From Sanderia malayensis (lineage: Eukaryota; Cnidaria; Scyphozoa; Semaeostomeae; Pelagiidae): a stretch of 64,000 nucleotides of DNA. Both the position numbers and the translations under genes were made by a program. The notes beneath the pieces were generated by a model, which was not told the origin of the DNA, made no database searches, and saw only the letters and a list, made by a program, of their open reading frames with translations. The stretch lies in NCBI GenBank assembly GCA_013076295.1, contig RQOL01000532.1, forward strand, positions 3,100,001-3,164,000. Reading direction: 5' to 3'. Positions 24,901 to 37,562 of this stretch are shown one piece after another. Within the stretch, counting starts at the first letter, position 1; every line of letters begins with the position of its first letter.

Positions 24901-25639
24901 GCCACATCCAGCACCGTACAGCACAATACATGCGTACATGTAACAGGAAATATTTGAACAGATTTACCCAGGATTCTATATAATTCATTATGTTTCATCT
25001 GAATAACTTTTAATCACACGTTCTATCTCATCAAACACATGGCTAATTTGTCATTTAATGACTAACATTCGTAGGCGACAATACAAATTCTAGATCACTT
25101 AAAAATTCGCTTGGTCACAGCATGACACAAAGATAATGATTCATTTCGAAATTCCGATCGCTTTGCTTGGGATTTTCTCCACCCGCTTCATGCTCGCAGA
25201 TCCGTTTAAGGAATTGCAAACACAAGACAATGAAGCGAAAGCTAATTAGACGTAAGTCCTTGCGAACACAACAGGCAACAGCATTGCTCAGTTATCTCGG
25301 CACACAACAAGGTTGAAAAGCAAAACACAAGCCATCAACAAATGCATGTGTATAAACACAATATACAATGACGACTAGCACTCCATGAGGCACGTCGGCG
25401 TGTGCTTGCCCAGCTCATCACGGTCTGAAATATGTCCGGATTATCCATCGCAACAACTGGTTCCTTCCTTCAACCCCCAACCCCACGCCACCCCAGTTCC
25501 ATGAAGGACAGAAAAGAGTAGCAGAAAAATATATGGAACAGATTGCTTGCTGAGGCGAAGAGATTTAATTAAGCCGTTCAAAGTGCAGTAAATAGGCCGT
25601 TAAATTGTGTTTATTTGAATTGGGATGTAGTCTATTTGA

Positions 25640-25790
25640 AATCCACATTTCTAAAGAGTTTTCAGAATACGTTTGTGTAACAATGAACGAGCAGTTTATA
25701 GAAAACGGCTCAGTTGATGTGCGAGTTGTGACGTCAATAGTCGGCATACTTTGATGCCTACTTCGAATTGTAATGGCATCGGTCCTTTTC
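25640..25790 (-). repeat. inverted homologous segment A with TGACGTCA
   Basis: On the minus strand this segment reads AATTCGAAGTAGGCATCAAA, then GTATGCCGACTATTGACGTC, and is clearly homologous to the plus-strand segment at 29010-29150. Both contain a palindromic CRE-like TGACGTCA. The frame around it is open in both copies (shared peptide HQSMPTIDVTT), but no larger gene is visible. Confidence 0.6.
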
Positions 25791-26711
25791 CACACCCAAA
25801 GGTTCCCGGTTCCACGTTTTTCCATGATGTCAAAAGAGAGCCACAGACAGACAAATCACCTCCACTTATACAAAAATAATCATCAACAAACACAAATTAT
25901 GGAATATTTCCAGCATCTTCTCTCTGTGCCAACCAATGTTTACTTGATGCGATGCACAAACAACCGACACAACAACAAACATGTTTGTTTTAACTTCAAT
26001 CTCAACTGGAAGTAAACATCCACCATAGCTGCACGCGCGTAATATTAAGAAAATGACAACAACTTTTGCCTTGGTGAAAGATTGAGCCTCGACGAAAGCA
26101 AGTAGATGAAACTGTAGGAAACATTGTTGATAGATCTGTTTCTGCACGTGGAGAAAATTCCTCCACACGATGAATAAAATTAGGAAACACACAAGTCTGG
26201 GTCAACGTCACTGGCACTGGATTCTGCTCGGTGGACCACTGCAGCCCCCAATCTCACCAAAAATACCCATCTCATATGCCTATCTAAAAAGGCGAACTAC
26301 TTTCCATCTTCTAAATAAAATATTCTTTTCAAAACGGGATGGAATGCAGTTCTTCTATTCCTAATTGATGCTTAATTGCAGAGCAGAATTAATTCTTAAC
26401 ATACGTTAATTTCTTTTATATGATTCTGATGATTCCAGACGACTTATCATAATTTACCTGATATTGTTTGTCTTATGTTTGATCAAATCAAAAAGATGCC
26501 GTTAGCTGATAACATACCCCGACTCAAGTTATAGAATAGTACGAATTTTGGGGAATGGAGTGAAATATTAGCCCAGAAATACATAAACACAAAAAGAAAA
26601 CACCAACAACTTCCATGGAAAAGAAGGTTTTTCTTTTTGCACGGTTCACATTTGTGCCTGGCCAGTGTTGACACGAAAACGCCAATCTTTCAAGGTAAAG
26701 AGCCTTGGAGT

Positions 26712-26885
26712 GCAGTAGCGTCGTGGCCGGGGGGCCAGGGGGGCCATGGCCCCCCCAAGAAAAGCAAAATTGTCGGATTTGTCGGAAAATTTTTGGTTTT
26801 ACTCAAATTTTCGGAAAATCGAGTCTTTAAATGCATCGTTTCTAATTTTGTCGCAAATTTTTTATTTTTGGCCCCCCCTAAAACT
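26712..26885. mobile_element. possible non-autonomous transposon end (GGGGGGCC-rich)
   Basis: A GC-rich start (GTGGCCGGGGGGCCAGGGGG) is followed by AT-rich sequence with TCGGAAAAT repeats and a GGCCCCCCC segment near 26870. The GC-rich clusters at both ends look like the termini of a non-autonomous element, but I cannot define exact ends or a target duplication. Confidence 0.35.
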
Positions 26886-27770
26886 TTGCTTAATAAGTTT
26901 AATTTAATAGGGGAGTAGGCCAAGCTTCAATTGATAATTCAAAGGAACCGATATCCAGCATCGTTGCTTTCGAGTTGAGATTTCGAGAGACAATATTTGA
27001 GCAAAGAAATGTTTACAATCGGCTGCAAAGGTAATGATATGTCAAGTAGTTTGTCCCTCCCCTTTTTACACAGGGCTACTCATCCTCTTCATTTAATTAG
27101 CAGAAGAATTTAGACGTATGCAAATGCCCAGTGGGTACAGAATTAAATGAGATCAAATTGTTGTGAATTCACGACAGTGATTTCTTCATCAAATAATGAT
27201 TATTTTATGGTCGAGTGTGAACAATGCCTGGACCAGCATGCCAAGGTGACTTGAAAGCTCTTGGCTTTCCAGTGTACTTAAGATCAAGATTCATTGAAAT
27301 CAATGTCCATGTATGTAGTCCGTGTAAATTATTCCCAGCTAACAAATAATTTCATGCAATAAGCCCAACTACCACCAAGACAGATTATTAAGACAAATTG
27401 AGCTCAATTATCAAGGTACAACAGTACCAGAGAAAATAAGCTCATAAAGACACAGCATATATATCGTGTGGCTATAACTCTGCACAGAATACATTTACAT
27501 TCAAGAATTCGCATAGCCATCTCCGCGTATTCAAAGTGGAACCAAAAGGCCAAATTACAATCTTCGATTATTCGATACATGAACAAATGGAATTCGAAAA
27601 ATGGAACGCCCCTGATCGACTCGTGATAATTGATAAGAAACTTTCATTGAAGTGAATCACCTTTCTTCACTATTCATGCTGCTATGCTATTGGCTTACCA
27701 CAAACTCAAGGGAATGGTGAATCATCGCCAAGCTTGGGCCTCATGGAACATTCACAGAAAAATACTGAAA

Positions 27771-27935
27771 TGTCCCTTCCTCTTAAAAGCACACATAATA
27801 AACGCTCCCTGCTTTTAAGAGCACAAGAAATAAACGCCCTGATCCTCTTACAGAAGAATATTGAAACGTCCCTTCCTCTTAAAAGCACACATAATAAACG
27901 CTCCCCGCTTTTAAGAGCACAAGAAATAAACGTCC
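27771..27935. repeat. 96-bp tandem duplication with CTTTTAAGAG hairpins
   Basis: Two nearly identical units, starting TGTCCCTTCC at 27771 and CGTCCCTTCC at 27867. Each contains inverted TCTTAAAAGC / GCTTTTAAGA segments. It directly abuts the MITE at 27941. Confidence 0.8.
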
Positions 27936-27940
27936 TGAAA

Positions 27941-28129
27941 TACAGTCAAATCTGCATAGTTCGAACTCGTGTAATTCGAACTCTATCTAATTCGAACGAC
28001 ATTCTCTGTCCCTTCAAGGATCACTAATAAACCAATTCTTATAAAACAAACCTCTATAATTCGAACATTTTGTAATTCGAACATTTTCACGCGTCCCCAG
28101 GGTGTTCGAACTAGACAGAGTTGACTGTA
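27941..28129. mobile_element. pogo/Tigger-like MITE rich in TTCGAAC, copy 2
   Basis: A 189-bp copy of the element at 13564-13749, with the same TACAGTCAA and TTGACTGTA ends and TTCGAAC boxes. The two copies share most positions over their full length, so the ends are well defined. Confidence 0.75.
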
Positions 28130-28659
28130 ACTCAAAACAATCAGTGAATGACTTGTTTGGGACTGTATGCATTGCGCAGGCGTAAAAGAGCGAGTAAGTG
28201 GAGTGGGCCGGCCAGTTGTGCACTTAAGATGGTGATAAGAACAGCGTATATAGAAATCCTTGCAGCTCACAGCTCTCTGCAAAACATAGACGCAAGCTGC
28301 GTAAAATTACATCTCCATTGAATATCAATTCAAGAAGGGGGATATTTTCAATTTTAACTAGGCAATAGGTGGCTTTAGAAATGCAAAATATATGACCTAG
28401 GAATCGAGAGAGGGAGTCGCATCTCCAACTGGTCAAGCAAATCCTTCAGAAAGAATTAAGCTGTTCATTTGTAAGAACAGCAGTTTTTCTTAAATCAAAA
28501 CAAAGCAAAGTAAAATCAACACAATGTAAAGCAAAAACAAATCACGCCGAGATTTGTGTATCTCAAAAAACAGCCCACGTACAGCATTTTGAAATCAAAT
28601 TCACCTTCGGAGACATTTTTGTTTCGGAGAAATGATCTTACTCGAAGAAAGACCTTCGC

Positions 28660-28725
28660 GTTGTTATGATCCTAAGCCTGATCCTCTTTTGATCCTAAGC
28701 CTGATCCTCTTTTGATCCTAAGCCT
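28660..28725. repeat. 22-bp tandem repeat, 3 copies
   Basis: Three near-perfect copies of GATCCTAAGCCTGATCCTCT plus TT. Confidence 0.9.
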
Positions 28726-29009
28726 GGTTCTGATCATCTTATGACCCTCTCCTCCGAGACCTTATGAAATGAACATGTTTAATCTTATGTTGAACCTGTC
28801 AAACCCTTATGCAGAACATATGAAATGAATCGAGGTGGGACTAAAAACCAACCAATCTGCTTCATGTATCAGAACAACTGACACGATAAACGTACTGCAA
28901 CATTGCTTACTGCTAAACCACTGAATTTAGCTTCAATCAAATTGGAAATCTTTTTAAGTAAGTGCAGTGTTTACACTTGCAAAGCATACTCTCTGATTAG
29001 GATCCATGT

Positions 29010-29150
29010 TTCAAACGATGAAATACACAATTCGAAGTATGCATCAAAGTATGCCGACTATTGACGTCACGACTCTTACGTCAACTGAGCGGTGTTCTAT
29101 AAAACCGTTCATTGTGACTCACAAGCCTGATGTTAAAAATCCCTTCTCCA
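29010..29150 (+). repeat. inverted homologous segment B with TGACGTCA
   Basis: Partner of the segment at 25640-25790, in opposite orientation about 3.3 kb away. A core of about 30 bp is nearly identical (CATCAAAGTATGCCGACTAT and on through TGACGTCAC) and the flanks are similar but diverged. It could be a dispersed repeat, a duplicated regulatory element or an exon remnant. Confidence 0.6.
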
Positions 29151-30236
29151 AAACGCAAACATTGCCAAAGTCCAACAAATCGAAAAATGCGAGTGAAATA
29201 TCCTATTTTAACATCGTCGAGATGCTTCTGGCGTATTTATACTTGACAAAACCATCGTAAGAAAGCGATTGCAAAAAAGGAAATCATGAAATTCGAAGCA
29301 AGTTTCAAAGAGTCACAAAATTAGAGTGCGCACGTAGTTAAAGCTAAAAGGCGGGTAAGACGCGCAGCATATCAAATTAACCTTCTCTTGTTGGATAACA
29401 TGACCCAGACTAAGACAGACATATGGCACCTGAGCGATGTTTGACAGTTACTGTTTCAATACGCTAACAGCAGGCCGTATAATAAAGAAGGGATTTAATG
29501 TTCAAAAATAAAAAAGACTCACAATTACTTGAACGATTCTCTCATCTTTCTTCGTCGCTCTTTCCCTTGTTGGAAGCTAAAAACAACAAACTCTGTATCA
29601 GAATTTCATCAGAATATTATATATATCAGGTTCACCATGTATGTCAGATATTGTATATAATTTAATAGTGAAGCTGTTACATAAGTTGTTTATTTACATA
29701 CGTTTCTGCTTCTGTCAGACAATCAACCAACAAATATCGTAACGAATGTATAAGAATGCGTTTTTAGATTACATACATGGTTCAACACAAATCTCTTCTT
29801 CAGGGATAAATTACTTCATAGTAATTAGCAACAAAGTGTGATATTCTCCTTTATAATATCACCCTTGACATATGCACTGAAGAGAACACCAAAAGGGCAA
29901 ATCATTTCGGCCAATATCAAATCGACAATTACCCAGTTGATTGTTTCATGACAAATTGACCCATCCCATATGGAGGAGCAAGGGTGCAAAGATAAGAGCC
30001 AAATATTTCTGTTTCTCATTGCTACCAAAAAATTAATTCAAACGCTGCAAACTTCAAGTATCGTGCACAACAACAGGCTTGAACTACGACAACGTAATGT
30101 GACACTACAATAGCGATAGCGGACAAAATTCGTGGGACACTTACGGACGTTGTGTACGTATCTTTCATATCCATCGTATTTTCCCCAAAACAATGCTGTA
30201 TATAACAATACATATATATATATAAACAGCCAGCCA

Positions 30237-30275
30237 AAAGACAGCCTTATATATACATATAACAAGGCTGTCTTT
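30237..30275. repeat. 12-bp inverted repeat AAAGACAGCCTT
   Basis: AAAGACAGCCTT and AAGGCTGTCTTT separated by 15 AT-rich nt. A further CAGCCTTATA segment follows, so the whole 30190-30312 patch is internally repetitive. Confidence 0.75.
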
Positions 30276-31005
30276 CGAAACAGCCTTATACATATATTGT
30301 CAGACAGCCTTATGACCAGAGGGATCTGCTCGAGAGAACAGCATTTGCCCCCTGTTGAATACATATCACAACCACACAGTCAAACAAAATGATTACCAAC
30401 AACTTAATAAAGTAAATAACACTAGACGAACCTTGGAAACGGTATGGTGAAGTTAAAAATATTTATCAAAACCAGGAACAGCAGTGTACAAAGTAAACTG
30501 CGCGAGTATGGCATCAACCTGGAATGAAAATGAGTATTCAATTTAAAAATAGAATAATCAACAATGGAATGATAATAAAATTTGATTCCAAACTTCTGTC
30601 GCGGTCTGTTCCTAACAAGGCAGCTAGATTCCCCAGCAAGCTTTTTGTGGTAATCACAAAAAAGAGTCTCTAAGAGAACACCGAGTGACGCAAGAGAACA
30701 TAGCATCGTAATGCATACGTTACAACGACAACATCTTTCAAAGGATATCTAATTAAATAACTGCAATAGAAACTTAAATAATCGAGACACTGCCGTTTCA
30801 ACCTTGTGTCATTCGCATAAAATTCTTCTCAATTCTTATCCACTCTAAGCAATTCTTAACAGATTTCCAGTTTGCATTGCATGATGGGAAAACTACGTCA
30901 TGCAAAGACCAATGAACTCCCCATAGTATTTTAGAGTTCTTAATACAAGAGCATGTTGTTGGCTCCATTTATTAGGCGCCTGTTTACATAACTACGAGCT
31001 GGACT

Positions 31006-31102
31006 CACTACATTGCGTCCCTGTGCCTCGCTCGTAACTCGCTCAACACAAGGCAACAACAACTGAAGGAGCAAAATGGAGCCACAGGGATGCAATGTAG
31101 TG
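31006..31102. repeat. 20-bp inverted repeat around CATTGCGTCC
   Basis: Left arm CACTACATTGCGTCCCTGTG (31006-31025) and right arm CACAGGGATGCAATGTAGTG (31083-31102) pair over 19 of 20 positions. Overlapping outer GGCTCCATTT / AAAATGGAGCC arms (30961-30970 and 31075-31085) suggest a small fold-back element. Confidence 0.75.
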
Positions 31103-32325
31103 GATCTGCGTAGCCTGGCGGTGCCTGTGTGGATATGGCGACAGGACTTTGGCCGTACAATTTCAATCCCACAGACGACCAGAGTTATAATTCCAGCGTT
31201 TATATAGCTAGTTTGATGATATCGCACCGATTCAGCGACTGTTCGGAGCTAACGGACTTAGCATTGGCAACAACATGTCATGACGGAAATCGGAATGTAA
31301 CCCGAAACCTTATCAGTAGACTAAAGCGACCGGGCGCGAAACGTATGCGTCTCTTGATTAATACGATCAAAAGCGATCAGTTGATCACATTTACGTCTTA
31401 GAAGTACAACCTATATAGCATCAATTAGACGGCTGAAAACAGAGTAATCTTAAGAATAGTTAATTTAGTAAAGATATCAAAAGAAAATTAATCACATATC
31501 GGTGAGGAACATCGATAGTTTGTGTGGTGGGATTTATTAGCGAGAAGAGGGATAGCAAAAGCGTGCGAAATCAAATCTCGTTAGCAAATTAGATTTCTAT
31601 GAGTCACAACAATGCAAATAAACAGCCGAGTAAAGCGATCAAGCAAGGGCTGATACGTTGGCGGTGATACTCGTCGATGATGATGCGTTCTTAGGTACAC
31701 TCACAACAATACGCAAAGTCGACTTGCAAAGAAACACAGAGCTTATCAACGAAGCTTTCGCGGTTAAGTTTCTATTCGGCGGGCTTTTTTGACGCCATAT
31801 TGATTTGATTTAATTTTACGGATCCCTCGAGTAGCATCGTGTAAAAGTCAGTCTGATGCAATCAACCCTCTCCTCCACAGCGAACCCGAGTCCTCAGCGA
31901 GGCCTCAGATTTACAACGACCGCTGTCCAATGGCACATAAGAATCCATGGGACTAAAAAACATTGGTGTACGCCTCCGCCTTGAAGAAGTGTCTACATAA
32001 ACAGTTAGCATGTAAAACTAACAATTAGGCCCTTTGCGAAATTCGATTAAGAAAACACCCTGTTTCATATCGTTAGCAACCTTTCCAACACCTCCCCACA
32101 CAAGATGTGGAACGTTTAATAGTTTAGAGACATGCTTTTGTGGTATTATTTTTGGCACCAATAATTACCCCTCCTTGAGCTTCACTTCTCCGATTTTTTT
32201 CATTTCTCGTTGAAAATAGGGTTAGGTAGAAGTGGTCTCACATTTCTCGCGAAAATCTCATTTGATGACGCGACAACATTAATCGCCAGCACGTCTCAGC
32301 AAACTGCCTTACGACCTAGATCCAA

Positions 32326-32354
32326 GTAGCATTAATGCCGAGCATTAATGCTAC
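32326..32354. repeat. perfect 13-bp hairpin GTAGCATTAATGC
   Basis: GTAGCATTAATGC and GCATTAATGCTAC separated by 3 nt. No gene or T-run adjacent. Confidence 0.8.
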
Positions 32355-35300
32355 GAGCATAACAGCATTAATCACTGATGAGAGAGCAGATGATTAACAT
32401 TAAGTCAGGAAATTACGCTAGGCTCGTAACAATAGGCACCGTTGTTCTAACACGCGCTCTAAATAGGGGTCTGATTTAAGATTAAAGACTAGTTATTTAC
32501 GAAGACTGCATTAAAATTCCATGAATGTCTCATTAGAATTGGAATAAGCGCAAGCCATATTGTCTATTCTGGTCTGATAGAAAAAATGAATTGCAGGCAT
32601 TAAGCCACCCTGCTGTGAAATGGTAAACAAGTTAATGAGTGGTGTTACAGCAAAAGCATCTATATGCTTACCTTTGGATCAATTCGCAGTATCAATTCAA
32701 TGCGATGCAGACAAATAATCTTAACGAATCTCGATGAAAACTGTTGCTTTTTCAGAAATGGATGAAAATTCAGTATGAATCTGCAACTGTAATGGAAAAT
32801 AGATTATGATTATTTAAGATCCAGTGGCAAGAAATTCGACAAATAATAAACAAGAAAAGAGGGAAAAGAAATCGTTGGTTTATCTTATATGTAAAATGGC
32901 TCATGAAACTGGGTTTAGGTGAAGGTGACCGAGATTTAATAATAACATTAGTAATAATAAAAATAGTAATAATAATACAACTAAAATACTGCTATATCAT
33001 CAAGGTAATGTAAAAAATTAAAAGAAAAAATTTCAAATTCAAAACTTGAGAATTAAACAAGAATTCGCGAAGCAAAATGGAACATAAAACAGAATTCATG
33101 CAAATCTACGAGCCTGATCTAATCTAATTTGATATTAACTAGGGGTGTGTCATCTTAACGACGTCGTTAAACGTCGTTAGTAATATGCACTGTATGGATT
33201 CCACCCCTTCAGCCCCAATGCCACGGCACTGCTTAGGAACATTTCACAGATGTTTGCAGAGGAGCGAGGAGTCATTTCTGTAGCCTGCGGTGTCCGTGAA
33301 CAAATAATAATAAATAATAAATTAATAATGAATTGATAATGACTAATAAAGGTAGATGTCACCAGTCAACTGTATAATGCCTTATGTATTGCATGGAAGC
33401 GTTCATTAACAAAGCAATTATTCGTGCTATAAGGCAAGATGGACGACTGCTCTGCAACACATTGACACGAATCAATTTCATCTCCACCACACCAACCCCC
33501 AACAACCCTCAGAGCCCCCCAAAAAACAATCAATTGGCAACCATCCAAGTCACAGCAACGTTATTCATTATCAATTTATTTATTTATTGTTAATATTCAA
33601 ACAACTTTATTTAATTTGCATAACTTAATAAGATAGTCATAAAACAATGACGTTTTTGATTGACCCATCTTCAAAGAGTTTTGTGCTTAAAAAATTCCAA
33701 GAATACGTTGTTTGAAATTTGTGATGACGCCAACTCTAAAAGATCTGAATGCATACTATTGAATGCGAACAGCCAAGTAATTAACAAGGCATCCAGATAA
33801 ATTAACCTTCTAGATCATTCATAAAGCCCACTGATTATTGTCTTTAAAACGATATGCTGGATTCAGGAAGCAAAACTATGCACGTGATAAAGAATTCACT
33901 TCAAATAAGGATAGCATCAATGAAAAATATGGAATTGTTGCTATTAGCAGGGTTATTAGCAGGGGTTAAATTCGAGCAAGAACCGTGCCCCTGAAAAAGT
34001 GGGAGCGAGTGAGCTTTTAAACAAGACAATAGATGCATGAAAGAAAACAATGGCGTTTTTATTTTGAATTAAACTAAGAATAGAAAGCAGCTAAAAACAG
34101 CACGGAGAACAAGAAGGGGGAAATTGCTGTAGGGGTTTTCATTTGGGGAGGGGGTACATCGTGTCCCTACAGCATCATATGTGGTTATTATGCATATCTC
34201 TTGTTAGCTATTCGAGTAAGGAGCATTTCATAATACTGAGTGCTAGATCATTGACCGCTATTTAACCGGTATTGGTTTCGAACCGTCCCTTGAGCGGTTA
34301 AATCAGGTCTGGAAAAAGGACAATGAAGCTCAATCATAACAGATCATTGCAATTCAAACGAACAGCTTTGATTACTATTATGTGCTTGATAAAATTATAT
34401 TCTGGCTCGATTCCATGACTAAACGGAGAATATATGGTAAAAATTGCTCACATTTGCCTGAGCAAAGTCACATTTATACTTTAGCAACAAATAACGATTG
34501 AGGACCTGCAGGGATTTCAAGTTACCCATTGAATAAAACATGGATGTGTGAACGATCGAATACACAAAATTCTCCTCTGTGCAATGCACAATAGTTTTTC
34601 TTTGGATTTTGCATTTATCGTGCATAATATAAATAATCAAAAATGCTGGTTGTATGCAAAATCGCAAGGCCTCAAACTTAAGAATAATAAACAGTTTACA
34701 GTGAAGTATACCTGACAATGACCTTATAAAATCCGCTATATTATTGACTGTCTCTATCTTCACAACCTCGACAGCGCTGGTCGTTGTTTATTTATATTCA
34801 ATTCAATCTCTTTTTGATGTTCCACCAACAGCATTGACGAGAAATTCTCTGATTTACTCCACTTGTGACTTCGAGTTTGCTTCAGTCCTGATTTCGCGAC
34901 GAGCCACTGATTCCATTGAAAATCTTCAACAGAATAAAGAAAGCATTTCAAAATGGTTCATTCAGTGAGGATATATAGAAAGGAATGCTGTATTGAATAA
35001 GCCATATAACTCCATTGTCAACGAATAGTAAATGCAATGACGATAAGGCATTGAAATCAAGCATAATATGGCTTGGTTCATGTGGATTACGCTACCCATT
35101 GAATCAGAACTCATCATTATGATCATAACAACATGCACAAATACATACATTGTATATATATCGAAAGGTAGAAATTATATGAATTTATATACATTGCTGG
35201 GGGCACATCTCAAAAGTAATCCAATCGACTTTTGTGCACATATTCTCTGCATCAACCAAATTGATACATCGATAGAACGTATTACTTTCCCTTTAACCGA

Positions 35301-37562
35301 CCCCCACTTCGCCCCCAGAAACCAAGAAAAACAACCAATTGAAAACCAACAGGGTCATGACCGCGTCATAAAGGTGGTTCAAACTTGAATTAAACGTCAT
35401 AATGAGTTTATATATTCAAACAAGTTTATTTAATTCGCCTAACTTAATAACATACAACCAATTGTGATCATGCCCACTGTTAGCGATTGTTGTTGAATGT
35501 GAGCAGTTAACTAATTAACTGCTAAAGAGCATACTCTTGTGATGTAGTATAGAGTAGTGTCTTTACGAGGATCATACCAACGCGATAACATATCAAGACC
35601 TTCTATCATATTGCCTGCAGGGACGCAGCCAGAGGGTGAGCCATGGAGCCACGGAGCCACATCTCCCCCTCCCCCCTTTGCAGCAGTTTTCAATTATTCA
35701 TTGCACTCACTCAAATGCTTCTTTATCGTTTGACTATAAGCGTTACATAAACAACGGCTTCTTCTTTTTCAATTCCTGGCTACCGCCATGTTGCCGTGTC
35801 CGTCTGTCAGTAGTGGCCTTCTGCCTTAAAACGCTCTAAACGCAAAAGAATGACCACAACTATGCAAAAACACAGTGAGCTCAGCTCACAAACATGCACA
35901 TTAGTCCACGAATGTCGGCAACGTCAATGGAGCATTCGACCAAAAGTTTCATTCCTGAAAGTTATTCCCACACTGATAAACATGCAGGGCGGTTTTGAGT
36001 GCATTGGGAAACAAATGAGCCATCTAAATAATGAATTGGATTAGTTTTTGCTACTTTGCGGTGGCCACACAGCCACACAGCAATATTGCTATAATATGAA
36101 AATGAGATTAGAAATCCAAAGTGAGGTGCTTTGTTCAGTCTCGTTTCCGCTGGGTTCTCACGCTCCCTTATTCACGGAAAACTAAAACAAGTAGTAAATA
36201 TTTTTAAATAGTAATTGAACCTAAATTATATATTTTAATAAAATTTTATTTATTATTTAATTGATTTTGACCAAGTCTTCCCACAATGTCAGTTTTTCGC
36301 GGCAAATTCATTCAAATATGCTGTGCTGCTTATTGTGAAACGTTATCGCAAACTTGAAAAACGAAACAATATTGTCGAAAAATCTCATTGACAAACTTGA
36401 GATTGCAGGCTAGATAAAACAAAATTGAAAACAAGTTTAATCTTAATAAAATGGAATCAATATCAATGTCATTAATTCTAATATAATGACGCATAAGTCC
36501 CCACTCCACCCGCAATAACACTTTGTAACACCAATTGAAAAACGTTTCATACGGAAAGCAATTTGCACAACTGTGGTGTGAAGCAAATTTTAGACTCTTT
36601 TCTGCCAAATATACGTGACGTTAAATTTTGCAAAAAGCAATGCCAATAAATGTGAATACAGCAAGCATTTATTCGTGTGCAATGGAGAACAGCTAGCGTA
36701 AACGTGGGGTGGAGTTTAAAATAAAATTTACGAAGCTGAAAGGGGGCGTGGTTTCACGTAATTGGCCTAGGAACAGTTATGAAAGAAGTCTTACAGAAAG
36801 CAAACAGATAAAAACGTGTAAATAATATTATAAATGAATTACTATCAATATGCAATTCACTAGATATATCTGTTTATCAAACCTACCATTTTTCACTTCG
36901 AAATTCACCTGTGTACGATGTTTTGAATGTCCTCAAATGGATGGCAACTGTTGGAGTTGTGTGGTTGTCTGGTCGGTCGAAAGGAGAGCACGTGTTGTCT
37001 TCCTTCCGCGAACGAAAGTGAGGCATATTTCGCGCCTCGTTCCAGTCCACACAATCCGAAAAGGAAAGATAACATAACATGTACTGGGCTATACAGGGTA
37101 AACCAAACTTCTCTTTTCAATGACTGATTATTTCCAAATAATAAAGAAATTGACCTCAGGAAAACATTAACTTTAATATAAACATTATCCTGGTCAACAA
37201 ATGCCATTGTGTTACTGAAGGCTCTCCTAAATGTGATTCAAAATGATAAACTCATTTCAAAACAGTGAGAAAAAATGCCACTGGTTTTCACAACTTACTC
37301 ATAATATTATGCATATCAATAGTTTATTGTATAATAAATATATACACAAATGCCATTACAAAATTATATCTCTATTCTTTATAATAGTTTACATAATTTA
37401 TATCAATAGGTGTTAATAGAGTGGAGCTCGGTGTTGAACGATTGCCTTATATTAAATGGTGTCTTCTTTAAAGAAGTGTACATTACTAAAACCTTCTTGT
37501 TACAAAGACATTGCTACTATTTAATTAACGATCAATGCATTCATTTTTGTCAATCCTTTTTG

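Larger units (their letters stand above)
16567..37562. other. 21-kb interval with no supported gene
   Basis: I find no exon chain with splice and frame support between the receptor start and the phosducin-like gene. It contains the simple repeat at 17336-17385, the signal-peptide-like ORF at 18697-19017, hairpins (20183-20235, 30237-30275, 31006-31102, 32326-32354), small tandem duplications (about 19949-20100, 27771-27935, 28660-28725), the MITE at 27941-28129, an inverted homologous pair (25640-25790 and 29010-29150) and a GGCAACAT repeat at 21953-21990. Untranslated exons or distal promoters of the receptor could be here and would be invisible to me. Confidence 0.55.

Noticed and set aside
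31129..31401. 90-residue plus-strand frame
   Set aside because: No domain, signal or splice support. The upstream end overlaps the fold-back repeat region.
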